Source: Aerococcus sp. (GTDB taxonomy: Bacteria; Bacillota; Bacilli; Lactobacillales; Aerococcaceae). Taken from it: a stretch of 64,000 nucleotides of DNA. The translations under genes and the position numbers were made by a program. The notes beneath the pieces were generated by a model. That model searched no databases, was not told where the DNA came from, and was given only the letters and a program-made list of their open reading frames with translations. The stretch is taken from positions 310,001 to 374,000 of the forward strand of contig JAUMZE010000001.1 in assembly GCA_030528285.1 (NCBI GenBank). The letters are read 5' to 3'. Position 1 is the stretch's first letter, and each line of letters begins with the position of its first letter. Shown in pieces: positions 26,409-34,249 of this stretch.

Positions 26409-27776
26409 TTATCTATTTAATCCCTGTTCTTCAATCTGTTCCAGCGTTTTACCTTGTGTTTCTGGGACACGAGTTCTGACGAATAGAACCCCTAATACGC
26501 AAATAATCCCAAAAATCGCAAAGACCAGTTCTTGAGACATAGATTCGGTCATTATCGGAAAGATCAACCCCACAAGCCAAGAACAGACCCAGTTCATCGA
26601 CGAAGCAATTCCAGAAGCTCGTCCACGAATCGACAATGGGAAAATTTCTCCTACGAGTACCCACGTCAATGGTGCCCAAGTGAAGGAATAGAATGCCACA
26701 TACAGGCTTAAGAAGAGCACAATCATCATCGGCGAAGCATCTGGCATTATCCAGTCAATAATAGACGGCAAGAAGAAGGACAGTGCCATCACAGATCCTC
26801 CCATCATCAGTAACGTCCGGCGTTTGACCTTGTCCGCAATGACAATGAAGAGCAGAGATCCTAACACTAAGATGATTCCTTGAATGATTGGCCACATTAA
26901 AGCAGAACTTGCTGCCTTCCCTGTTGCTTTCTGTACGATTAACGGAATGTAATAGAAGATCGCATTGGCTCCTTGAAATTGCTGGAAGGTCGCCACACCC
27001 ACCCCAGCAATCACTAAGTAGCGATACTTTTTGCCGAAAAGAGTAGCGAGGTTTGTATTCTTAGTTGCTGTGCTTTCTTCTTTTGTTGTTTTTTTGATTT
27101 GATTGATCTCTTCATCAATTTCGGATTGATTGGAGCGGATCATTGATAGTACATTTCTTGCCTCAGCTTTATCCCCATTACGCAATAAGAAGCGTGGCGA
27201 CTCAGGTAAACGCAGAACACCAAAGAATAGGATGATCGCTGGAATGGCGGCGCAAAATAGCATTGAACGCCATGCCCAGTCGCCCGGTAAATCCTTTAAT
27301 AGATAATCCATTATGTAAGAGAGAAGCATTCCCGAAACTATCATCGTTTGGTTTAACCCAGATAAACGTCCGCGCATCTTGGCAGGCGCCATTTCAGACA
27401 TATAGGCGGGTACTAATGCAGAAGCTGCACCTACCGCGAGACCCAAAAAGATCCTAACAATAATTAAAAAGAAGGTCCCCTGGTAAGGCGCCATACTGGA
27501 AAGAATGGAACCAATAGTGAAAATCACAGCTGAATATAAAATTACCTTTCGTCGCCCTAAATGATCAGAGAGTTGCCCAGCTAAGGCCCCTCCAAAGATC
27601 GCTCCAAACATCACAGCTGATGTAATCCACCCCACTAAACTCGAGGCGCTTGAAAGATTCCAGTCCGTCTGTAGAAACGGCAAAGCGCCAGTCATCACAC
27701 CAATGTCGTAACCAAACAGAATACCCCCAAACGAACCAAAGAAATAAATAAACTTATTTGATATTTTCTTGTCCAT
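26409..27776 (-). CDS. araE: Sugar porter family MFS transporter, arabinose transporter candidate
   Basis: The protein has 455 aa from the ATG at 27776 (MDKKISNKF). It has twelve predicted membrane segments and the sugar-porter signatures: GGILFGYDIGVMTGALPFL in TM1, GQLSDHLGRRKV in loop 2-3, PESPRFLLRNG at mid-loop, and RVPETQGKTLEQIEE at the C-terminus. It is a proton-coupled uptake system; specificity for arabinose is inferred from being first gene of the ara operon. The upstream in-frame extension to 27815 has no good RBS. Confidence 0.88.
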   Translation of the reverse strand: MDKKISNKFIYFFGSFGGILFGYDIGVMTGALPFLQTDWNLSSASSLVGWITSAVMFGAIFGGALAGQLSDHLGRRKVILYSAVIFTIGSILSSMAPYQGTFFLIIVRIFLGLAVGAASALVPAYMSEMAPAKMRGRLSGLNQTMIVSGMLLSYIMDYLLKDLPGDWAWRSMLFCAAIPAIILFFGVLRLPESPRFLLRNGDKAEARNVLSMIRSNQSEIDEEINQIKKTTKEESTATKNTNLATLFGKKYRYLVIAGVGVATFQQFQGANAIFYYIPLIVQKATGKAASSALMWPIIQGIILVLGSLLFIVIADKVKRRTLLMMGGSVMALSFFLPSIIDWIMPDASPMMIVLFLSLYVAFYSFTWAPLTWVLVGEIFPLSIRGRASGIASSMNWVCSWLVGLIFPIMTESMSQELVFAIFGIICVLGVLFVRTRVPETQGKTLEQIEEQGLNR

Positions 27777-27837
27777 ATGTTTTAACACTCCACTCTTCTT
27801 GCTTAGACTTAGCAAGTGATCATAGCGTTAACAATTG

Positions 27838-27851
27838 TGTAAGCGATTCCA
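27838..27851 (+). promoter_or_regulatory. cre-like site in the ara promoter region
   Basis: TGTAAGCGATTCCA matches 13 of 14 positions of WGWAARCGNTNWCA, just downstream of the -10 box, so CcpA would repress arabinose uptake when preferred sugars are present. Confidence 0.65.
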
Positions 27852-27858
27852 TATAAAT

Positions 27859-27887
27859 AGTATAGAACTCGTGGAGTACAAATTCAA
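27859..27887 (-). promoter_or_regulatory. Promoter of the ara operon with AraR half-site
   Basis: TTGAAT (27887-27882) and TATACT (27864-27859) are 17 bases apart on the minus strand. ATTTGTAC, half of the AraR operator ATTTGTACGTACAAAT, overlaps the -35 box and spacer at 27876-27883. AraR bound there would occlude RNA polymerase. Confidence 0.65.
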
Positions 27888-28027
27888 TACATATTTTGTG
27901 TGTTACAAAAAGGGACCGAATAAATATGAAAAAACCCAGTGAACTTAGTTGAAATATCCAGTTGATGAATGACTGGATTTTCTTTTCCCCCATAAGATCA
28001 CACCTATCAAACAACAGATGGGTGCAT

Positions 28028-28063
28028 AAAAAAGACACCGAGCACATGTACTCAGTGTCTTTT
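28028..28063 (-). terminator. Rho-independent terminator of the tRNA-Sec gene
   Basis: AAAAGACAC pairs with GTGTCTTTT around a palindromic loop, followed by TTTTTT on the minus strand, 50 bp past the tRNA. Confidence 0.8.
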
Positions 28064-28113
28064 CATCATTTCACGTCAATCGATCTTGATGACTGATCGA
28101 TTCCTTTATTAGC

Positions 28114-28210
28114 TGGCGGGAACGTGTGAGAATCGAACTCACCCAAGAAGCTCTTAACTCCTCATACTGGTTTTGAAGACCAGAGGGAACACCAGAACCC
28201 ATCCGCTCCC
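28114..28210 (-). tRNA. selC: tRNA-Sec(UCA)
   Basis: A 97-nt tRNA with encoded CCA. Acceptor GGGAGCG pairs with CGTTCCC. The anticodon stem is CTGGT/ACCAG with loop CTTCAAA, anticodon TCA at 28174-28176. The long variable arm (about 20 nt) and T-arm GTGAG-TTCGATT-CTCAC are standard for bacterial selenocysteine tRNA. It is needed for the three UGA-containing genes at 1309, 11160 and 20294. Confidence 0.95.
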
Positions 28211-28244
28211 AACAAGTATCATTGTGTATAACCACAACAGTAGT

Positions 28245-28272
28245 ATTATACCACGGAATACAGCGATTTCAA
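28245..28272 (-). promoter_or_regulatory. Promoter of tRNA-Sec
   Basis: TTGAAA (28272-28267) and TATAAT (28250-28245) with 16 bases between them on the minus strand, 35 bases ahead of the mature 5' end. Confidence 0.75.
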
Positions 28273-28357
28273 GTTCTTTCATCTTTCCAGGATTTTTCGT
28301 TATGATGGATAGAGCAACTGCTAATGACACGCACTGCCTAAGAAAGGACAAATTCAA

Positions 28358-28891
28358 ATGAAACGCTGTGACTGGGTAACGAACGACTTATTACTAGATT
28401 ATCACGACCATGAATGGGGCCAGAAAACCACTAACCCGCGGACACTCTTTGAATGCTTAGCGCTAGAAATTATGCAAGGTGGGCTCGCCTGGAGTCTAAT
28501 CCTCAAACGACAAACGGACCTAAGAGCCGCATTTCAAGGGTTCTATCCGGAGCAATTAGCGGACCTCTCGCCTGCTAGTGTTGAAGCGTTATTGCAGGAT
28601 CCACGCACGATCCACCATCATCGAAAAATCGACGCAATCCTCCACAACGCGACCGTAATTGCTCGGATGAATGAACCGTTCAATCATTATCTGGATCGTA
28701 TTGTTCTACCTATTGCCCCGGATGAGACGGCCCTAATCAAGCGCACCGTCAAACAGATGAAGGCAGACGGTTTCACCTATATCGGACCAAAAACGATCAA
28801 TTCCTTCCTCGAAGCGACCGGCTACCTCCACCATCATGACCCAGAGTGTGATTGGTATCGAGAGGGCATAGATACCGTGAGTCCCTACTAA
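28358..28891 (+). CDS. tag: DNA-3-methyladenine glycosylase I
   Basis: The protein has 177 aa, plus strand. N-terminal RCDWVTNDLLLDYHDHEWG carries the conserved Cys and His of the Tag zinc site, and IMQGGLAWSLIL corresponds to the substrate-pocket motif (usually QAGLSW). HHHDPECDW near the C-terminus supplies the other zinc ligands. It excises 3-methyladenine from DNA. It is a single gene; its stop is 13 bp from the end of the convergent levR-like gene. Confidence 0.93.
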   Translation: MKRCDWVTNDLLLDYHDHEWGQKTTNPRTLFECLALEIMQGGLAWSLILKRQTDLRAAFQGFYPEQLADLSPASVEALLQDPRTIHHHRKIDAILHNATVIARMNEPFNHYLDRIVLPIAPDETALIKRTVKQMKADGFTYIGPKTINSFLEATGYLHHHDPECDWYREGIDTVSPY

Positions 28892-28904
28892 TCGATTCAT
28901 TCCC

Positions 28905-31442
28905 CTAATCGCGCATGCCCTGCATAATCTCATACAGGATATAGATCTCCCAATCATTAATCGTGATGTGGTAGAACTGCTCAATGTCGTAGAGCGTCCC
29001 CTGCATCGTTGGATAGAATGGCTTCTCATTGAACGTTAAGGTTTTTGGATCGACCGGCACCTCATAGTGAGCATTCTCTAAGAGTGTGCGTTCCACCATC
29101 ACTGCAAGATGCATCATCAGTAAGAATTTCATTTCTGGATCCAGCACATATTGAAAGCGTCGTTCGATCTTTTCAATGACCTGTTCCACCTGAGAGATAA
29201 TAATATCTGGATTGAGGAAGATCAATTTCTCCTTCAATCCTTCCTTAGAGAATAGATGCAGGAGATCACTAATCAAACGCGGGTAGCTCTGTTCGCTCAT
29301 CAGGCCAACCAAGGGAGAGAGGGCCTGTTCACTATGTCCTTCGCCGATTAGATCCATAATGTTGAGGGTGTTCAGTTGTGGCGGGAGATTGCTAGTTCCC
29401 ATCGTGATAATCACTTGGGTGGAGGACAGATAACTCTCATCATCAAGGGCCTGTTCGACGACTTCCCCGAGCTCGTTAAATTCTAGGGGGATGACCTGGA
29501 TATTCGTATAGAGGTATTTCGCAAAGATATTAGCTAAACTAGTCGTGATTTCACCCCCGGAGAGGCTGGAGACGATCACATTCGGCGTGAAAGCGAACCC
29601 TTCGAAGTATTGAACTGCGGGGGACGGTAGTTGTTCCATCTCCTGAGCGATTGCACTGAAATCAGCTTGTTGCTGGATGGCATGTCCCAACTCTAATGCA
29701 TAAGCCGTCGTCAAGTGATTCACAACGAGCAACTGTCCATGAATTTGTGGTTTCAGCTGCTCATAGAGTTGAGTGAGTGATCCCATATCTACCATCATAA
29801 TCACGCCCGCTGAGGTATCACGTTCATTCAACCAGCTCTTCGTTTGTTCGACAATATCCGTGACAGACGCCTCGAGTGGCATATCAATCGCATCGAAGAG
29901 ATAATCATCGAGCAATCGATTGACCACCTTTTGAATACTGGAAGCGGTCGATTCCCCGTGTGCCACGAGTAATCCTTGATAATGAACAGCCTCAGACACT
30001 TCATCAATCAATAACGTTCCAAGGATCATCAGCAGTGGTACGGTGTTGAAATCACTCTCATCCAACAACTGATACGCCAAAGCGGTCGTTCGTGGATAAT
30101 CGAACGTCAACTGCTTCAGCGCTTCATTGAATCCTTCTGTGAGGTCTGTTGAACACGCCAACCCATGTGCAAGAGCGACGGCACAATAATCCATCGCCTT
30201 GGTTCTCCCCAGTTTTTGTTGCCATCTTTTCGTTAGTAATTCCTCTATTGCTTGTTGGCGCAGTTGTTGCTGGACCGTCATCGTTTCTTCCTGCCATTCA
30301 CGGATCCGTTGCTCTAAGAGGTGCTGTCTCTCTTTCAAGTGGCTCGTTTCCAGTAACATTTGCCAAAATGCGCTCTCTCTATGCTGCTCCACCTGAACGA
30401 TCATATTGGGGTTCAACAATCGTTCAACGGCCACCGTCTGCTGATGATCTGCCCATCCTGCTTCATCACTAACGATTAATGCCTCACTTTCTTCTAATCC
30501 CACTTGTAAACTGTTCGCACAGAGTAATTTAATGCGATTCTTGAGGCTTCCGATATTGCCGATATACTGCGCATCAACAATCCGATTGAGTGTCTCAACC
30601 TCAATCGCGAGTGGCTTTTGGATCTGTTGCCCTTCCTGACTGAACAAATGTCCCGCCAGCAGCATGCGTTCCATTCTAGGACGTTGATCAAAATCCGCCA
30701 ATTCCACCGTCAATGGAATCCGCCGGTAAAAGGTTGGGAGGAGCACTTGCTTAGGATCTTCGGTAGTGGCGAATAACAATCGCACCTTGGCATGGATCAT
30801 CGTCTTCTCATCGCCCAATGGATGGAAATACCCGCGATCAATAAACTGGAATAATTTCTCCTGGTTTTCAAATGAGAGGCGGTGAATCTCATCCAGAAAT
30901 AAAATTCCGTGATCCGCTTGCTTCAACAAGCCCTCACTCGCCTTATCTGCCCCTGTGAATGCCCCCTTGACATAGCCAAAGAGGATCGATGAGAGCAGTT
31001 CCGGATTATTCGCATAATCCGCACAATTAAATGTTACTATCCCCTCCGCGTTCGGTGCATCTTGTTCCTTGAGATAATCCGCAATCACCTGTGCGAGGTA
31101 GGTTTTTCCAACCCCGGAATGTCCGTGCAAGAGGATCGGCATGCCCATAGGTGGATAGAGGACCGCCGATTTCACTTGTTGAATCACCGACTGCAAACTG
31201 CCATCCGCCCCGACAAATTGTGTAAAGGCCCCACTTGCTGCTGGATTTGTTTCTCGATTAGTAGGGATCCAGCGCACCGGACGTCCTGATTCTTTCGTGA
31301 TAAGCCCACTTCTCAACAACTCATTTAAATAGAGACTCGTCATGGAGCGACTGCGACCAATCTTTTTTGCCAGTACTGCCGTCGTTTGACCCGGTTCTTG
31401 TTCAACGATTTTTCGTAGTTGTTCTTGCAGTGTTTCCTTCAC
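28905..31442 (-). CDS. LevR-type sigma-54 activator with PRD and PTS domains
   Basis: The protein has 845 aa. Domains in order: an N-terminal helix-turn-helix (about 1-65), an AAA+ sigma-54 interaction domain (about 85-330; Walker A GHSGVGKT, GYVKGAFTGAD with the sigma-54-contacting GAFTGA, Walker B ILFLDEIHRL), a first PRD, an EIIA-Man-like domain (LLVAHGESTASSIQ), an EIIB-like stretch (NVIVSSLSGGEITTS) and a C-terminal PRD with MMHLAVMVERT. Phosphorylation by HPr and the PTS enzymes tunes such activators. It lies downstream of the PTS genes it should activate through the -24/-12 promoter at 34145-34162. A hairpin at 31478-31505 separates it from the IID gene. Confidence 0.93.
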   Translation of the reverse strand: MKETLQEQLRKIVEQEPGQTTAVLAKKIGRSRSMTSLYLNELLRSGLITKESGRPVRWIPTNRETNPAASGAFTQFVGADGSLQSVIQQVKSAVLYPPMGMPILLHGHSGVGKTYLAQVIADYLKEQDAPNAEGIVTFNCADYANNPELLSSILFGYVKGAFTGADKASEGLLKQADHGILFLDEIHRLSFENQEKLFQFIDRGYFHPLGDEKTMIHAKVRLLFATTEDPKQVLLPTFYRRIPLTVELADFDQRPRMERMLLAGHLFSQEGQQIQKPLAIEVETLNRIVDAQYIGNIGSLKNRIKLLCANSLQVGLEESEALIVSDEAGWADHQQTVAVERLLNPNMIVQVEQHRESAFWQMLLETSHLKERQHLLEQRIREWQEETMTVQQQLRQQAIEELLTKRWQQKLGRTKAMDYCAVALAHGLACSTDLTEGFNEALKQLTFDYPRTTALAYQLLDESDFNTVPLLMILGTLLIDEVSEAVHYQGLLVAHGESTASSIQKVVNRLLDDYLFDAIDMPLEASVTDIVEQTKSWLNERDTSAGVIMMVDMGSLTQLYEQLKPQIHGQLLVVNHLTTAYALELGHAIQQQADFSAIAQEMEQLPSPAVQYFEGFAFTPNVIVSSLSGGEITTSLANIFAKYLYTNIQVIPLEFNELGEVVEQALDDESYLSSTQVIITMGTSNLPPQLNTLNIMDLIGEGHSEQALSPLVGLMSEQSYPRLISDLLHLFSKEGLKEKLIFLNPDIIISQVEQVIEKIERRFQYVLDPEMKFLLMMHLAVMVERTLLENAHYEVPVDPKTLTFNEKPFYPTMQGTLYDIEQFYHITINDWEIYILYEIMQGMRD

Positions 31443-31477
31443 ATGACTCCCTCCATCTGTTCCTCATTACGGCAAAA

Positions 31478-31505
31478 GGTTACCAGAATTCCTGATAACC
31501 TTACT
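31478..31505 (-). terminator. Hairpin between IID and the activator gene
   Basis: AAGGTTATCAG pairs with CTGGTAACCTT (one mismatch) followed by TTTT on the minus strand. It is probably a partial terminator of the PTS transcript. Confidence 0.6.
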
Positions 31506-31538
31506 GCCCTTCTGTGATATCGATTAAATAATAATAGT

Positions 31539-32369
31539 CTAAACGACATGTAATAAACCGAGAATAATACTGATTACGACAATCCCAAGCATGATCCAGT
31601 TAATATTGACTTTCTTATATTTTACCAGCCAAAAGGTCAACAGGGTAGCGACTAAAGGCACTAAACCCACAAATAATTGATCCAAGTAGTCCTGAATCTT
31701 GATGGCTTCCTCGGCTCCTTTTGCGCTGATTTCGAGAACCGTCTTGAATTTCACATTGGATGCGGTCATGCTCCCTACCATCATCAATCCTAACAGACTG
31801 GCCACTTTAGTGATAATATCCATCATTTGGCTCTCGTAAATTTTACGGATAAAGTTCTCACCCACCGAGTAACCGGTATAGAGGGTGTAATAATGAATTA
31901 AGAAAGCCGGGATGTTATAGAGTAATAAGAATACCACAGCGCCGAGCGGGGACCCACTTGCTGCCAGGGAAATCCCGATACTTGCCGCAATGACGCGAAG
32001 AATTCCCCAGAAGAACGCATCCCCAATCCCTGAAATAGGCCCCATCAAACTGGTCTTAACTGCGACAATCGTGTTCGAATCGAAGTCAGGATTCTTGGCA
32101 TTATCCTTCTCCATCGCTGCCATCAGCCCTATAATGAGGTTGTTCAAATGCATCGTCGCATTGAACCAGGTGGTATGACGCACGAGGGCATTGGCTTTTT
32201 CTTCATCGGTCTTGTAGAAACGGTTGATCGCTGGCAGGAGGGTATAAATCACCCCAATCGCGTGATACTGCGTCGCTCCCGTCCGACTCGCAAACATGGT
32301 CCATGAGCGCCAGAACATCGAGCGGAGCATCTTTTTATCTTCTTTTGGTAATTGTTTATTCGTTATCAT
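31539..32369 (-). CDS. PTS mannose-family transporter subunit IID
   Basis: The protein has 276 aa, with the IID patterns RSMFWRSWTMFASRTGATQY at the N-terminus, HMNLNNLIIGLMAAME-like HLNNLIIGLMA and SLMGPISGIGDAFFWG. It ends in a membrane segment. With IIC it forms the membrane channel of a mannose-class phosphotransferase system. Its start overlaps the IIC stop by 4 nt. The sugar cannot be told from sequence; mannose, fructose or an amino sugar are possible. Confidence 0.93.
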   Translation of the reverse strand: MITNKQLPKEDKKMLRSMFWRSWTMFASRTGATQYHAIGVIYTLLPAINRFYKTDEEKANALVRHTTWFNATMHLNNLIIGLMAAMEKDNAKNPDFDSNTIVAVKTSLMGPISGIGDAFFWGILRVIAASIGISLAASGSPLGAVVFLLLYNIPAFLIHYYTLYTGYSVGENFIRKIYESQMMDIITKVASLLGLMMVGSMTASNVKFKTVLEISAKGAEEAIKIQDYLDQLFVGLVPLVATLLTFWLVKYKKVNINWIMLGIVVISIILGLLHVV

Positions 32370-33190
32370 GCGAAAAAGTCCTCCTCTTCTGCTTCTTGTC
32401 TCGTTTGGGCAGACGGTGCGCTAGTTGGCGTCGCTACTTGCGCTTGTTTCATCATTGTTTTCATCTGGTAATCACGAGTACCGACCATTACACAGATAAT
32501 CACCCCGAGCGTTGCCACAGCCACAGCAGGTAATTCCATGTAGGCAGTCAAAACAAAACCGAGAATGTAGTAAATCGCGAGTTCTTTCGTCCACAAGAGA
32601 TTCATTAACATCGCGAACCCAACAACGGGCAGTAATCCGCCTGCTGCTTTTAATCCGCTCATCACGGTCGCAGGAATCTGATCCACAATGGCATTCACTG
32701 GGCCACTGCCGAGATAGACACCAACGAAGGCAATTGCTGCAACAATCGTGTAGTAAATCACCCATGTTCCATAATGGAGGAGCACAATTTTCGTTTGGTC
32801 GTTCTCACGGGCATAACGATCCAATAATGGCGCAAAGATATTCATGAACACATTCTTCATGAACATAATCACAATCGCCGCGAGAATCCCAATTGGAATG
32901 GCTAAGGTCAAGGCTGCGGACTGCTCCACCCCTGATACAATGGTAAAGGACGTCGCCAATACTGTTGCGGTCACGGGTTCGGCTGCGATCACGCCTCCGA
33001 TGTTCACGTTCCCTAAGAAGATGGCTTCCAGTGCTGCTCCCATCAAAATACCGGCATGCATATCACCCATCAATAATCCTGTCACGAGACCGACCACAAG
33101 CGGACGTTCCAGCATCGTTTGCCCTGTTAAATAATTACCACCAAAACAGATAAAGACAGCCAAGAAGGCCATCGCAGCATAAAATAGCAT
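32366..33190 (-). CDS. PTS mannose-family transporter subunit IIC
   Basis: The protein has 274 aa and is strongly hydrophobic, with about six to eight helices. The motifs ERPLVVGLVTGLLMGD and GAALEAIFLGNVNIGGVIAA are characteristic of IIC-Man, which binds the sugar. The C-terminal tail is Gln/Ala/Glu-rich. The gene overlaps IID by 4 nt and follows IIB by 15 bp. Confidence 0.93.
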   Translation of the reverse strand: MLFYAAMAFLAVFICFGGNYLTGQTMLERPLVVGLVTGLLMGDMHAGILMGAALEAIFLGNVNIGGVIAAEPVTATVLATSFTIVSGVEQSAALTLAIPIGILAAIVIMFMKNVFMNIFAPLLDRYARENDQTKIVLLHYGTWVIYYTIVAAIAFVGVYLGSGPVNAIVDQIPATVMSGLKAAGGLLPVVGFAMLMNLLWTKELAIYYILGFVLTAYMELPAVAVATLGVIICVMVGTRDYQMKTMMKQAQVATPTSAPSAQTRQEAEEEDFFA

Positions 33191-33205
33191 CTGCTTTACT
33201 CCCTT

Positions 33206-33709
33206 CTACTGTTCGATTTCTTCCAGTGCTGTTTTCAAGTCATATTGTTTGTTCGACGGTAAGACTTGGTTATACGTCTTCACCCGCTCTAACGCTGCTA
33301 GTTCCCGTGCTGCTTCTAGTTCGGTTGGATTCAATTGCACACTCGGGAACAACATGACTTTACTCTTTGGATCAGAGTTATCGAACCTTCCGCAGTTAGC
33401 GATATTCACGGTATCAATATTAGCCAAGGCTTGTGCTAAACGGTTCGCATCTACCACACTGTTTACGATCACAAACATGCGCTTGTCCTGCCCACGTGGA
33501 TCTTTGAAGACACGAATCGCATCTTCCACCGAGCGAATAAGTAATTTCGACCCAGCAGGTACCGCCATTTTGAGCGTCATCTGCGTAATTTCATTGTTGG
33601 CTGCTTCATCATTGGCTACCACGAGTAATGGGGCATTTAATTCTTTCGTCCATACAACTGCCACTTGTCCATGAATGAGACGATCATCGACACGAATTTG
33701 AGTAATCAT
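33206..33709 (-). CDS. PTS mannose-family transporter subunit IIB
   Basis: A 167-aa cytoplasmic protein. RVDDRLIHGQVAVVW at residues 6-20 holds the phosphorylated His of IIB-Man. It passes phosphate from IIA to the incoming sugar. GGAGG-like bases lie upstream of the ATG. Gene order IIA-IIB-IIC-IID is kept. Confidence 0.94.
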   Translation of the reverse strand: MITQIRVDDRLIHGQVAVVWTKELNAPLLVVANDEAANNEITQMTLKMAVPAGSKLLIRSVEDAIRVFKDPRGQDKRMFVIVNSVVDANRLAQALANIDTVNIANCGRFDNSDPKSKVMLFPSVQLNPTELEAARELAALERVKTYNQVLPSNKQYDLKTALEEIEQ

Positions 33710-33722
33710 ATTCCTTCCTCCT

Positions 33723-34118
33723 CTATAATTGGCCCAAGTCTAGGCATTGTACCTGTGCGTCACTGACTGCCTGCTTGAGCGAGTCTCCATCCCACTCTCT
33801 ATCCTCGAGTAAAATACTGAGTAAGATCGGTAAATTAGTATTAGTAATAATAAAAGCTTGATTTTGTTTCTGCTGGGTCATCACCGCTTGGAAAATCTTT
33901 TGGTTTACGCTGCCACCCATTAAATCAGTAAAAATAATCATTTGGTCTTCTTCGGTTAAGGATCCCAGAAATTCATCGACCTCTGGCATAAAGTCCGTGT
34001 CGTCGATGTAGGCATTAATCACATGTAATTGGTCGTCCATGTTTGCCAAGATGTGGATCGCACTTTGAAGTCCCTCTGCTAAATGGCCGTGTGATGCCAC
34101 TAAATATTTCGTTGTCAT
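33723..34118 (-). CDS. PTS mannose-family transporter subunit IIA
   Basis: A 131-aa protein from the second ATG (MTTKYLVASHG), which has GGGGG seven bases upstream; the first ATG at 34124 is one base from the RBS. The phospho-acceptor His is in VASHGHLAEG near residue 10. The loop FTDLMGGSVNQ is conserved in IIA-Man. First gene of the operon, about 15 bases from the predicted sigma-54 transcription start. Confidence 0.93.
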   Translation of the reverse strand: MTTKYLVASHGHLAEGLQSAIHILANMDDQLHVINAYIDDTDFMPEVDEFLGSLTEEDQMIIFTDLMGGSVNQKIFQAVMTQQKQNQAFIITNTNLPILLSILLEDREWDGDSLKQAVSDAQVQCLDLGQL

Positions 34119-34144
34119 AGTCATTCCCCCTTACACTAGAATAT

Positions 34145-34162
34145 ATGCAATTAGCGTGCCAA
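34145..34162 (-). promoter_or_regulatory. Sigma-54 (-24/-12) promoter of the PTS operon
   Basis: The minus strand reads TTGGCAC-5 bases-TTGCAT, which matches the RpoN consensus at the GG and GC elements with exact spacing. An RpoN gene and a LevR-type activator gene flank the operon. Confidence 0.92.
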
Positions 34163-34198
34163 CTTCAGCCTTGACTTTACAGGGAAGTTTCGGATAAT

Positions 34199-34212
34199 AG
34201 TGTTTAAACACT
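34199..34212. promoter_or_regulatory. Perfect palindrome, candidate activator-binding site
   Basis: AGTGTTTAAACACT is a 14-bp perfect palindrome about 70 bases upstream of the expected sigma-54 start and about 40 bases before rpoN. It could be the upstream activating sequence of the LevR-type protein or an operator for rpoN. Confidence 0.5.
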
Positions 34213-34249
34213 CGAAAGCGATTTCAACACTAAGGAGGGAGGTGTTCAA

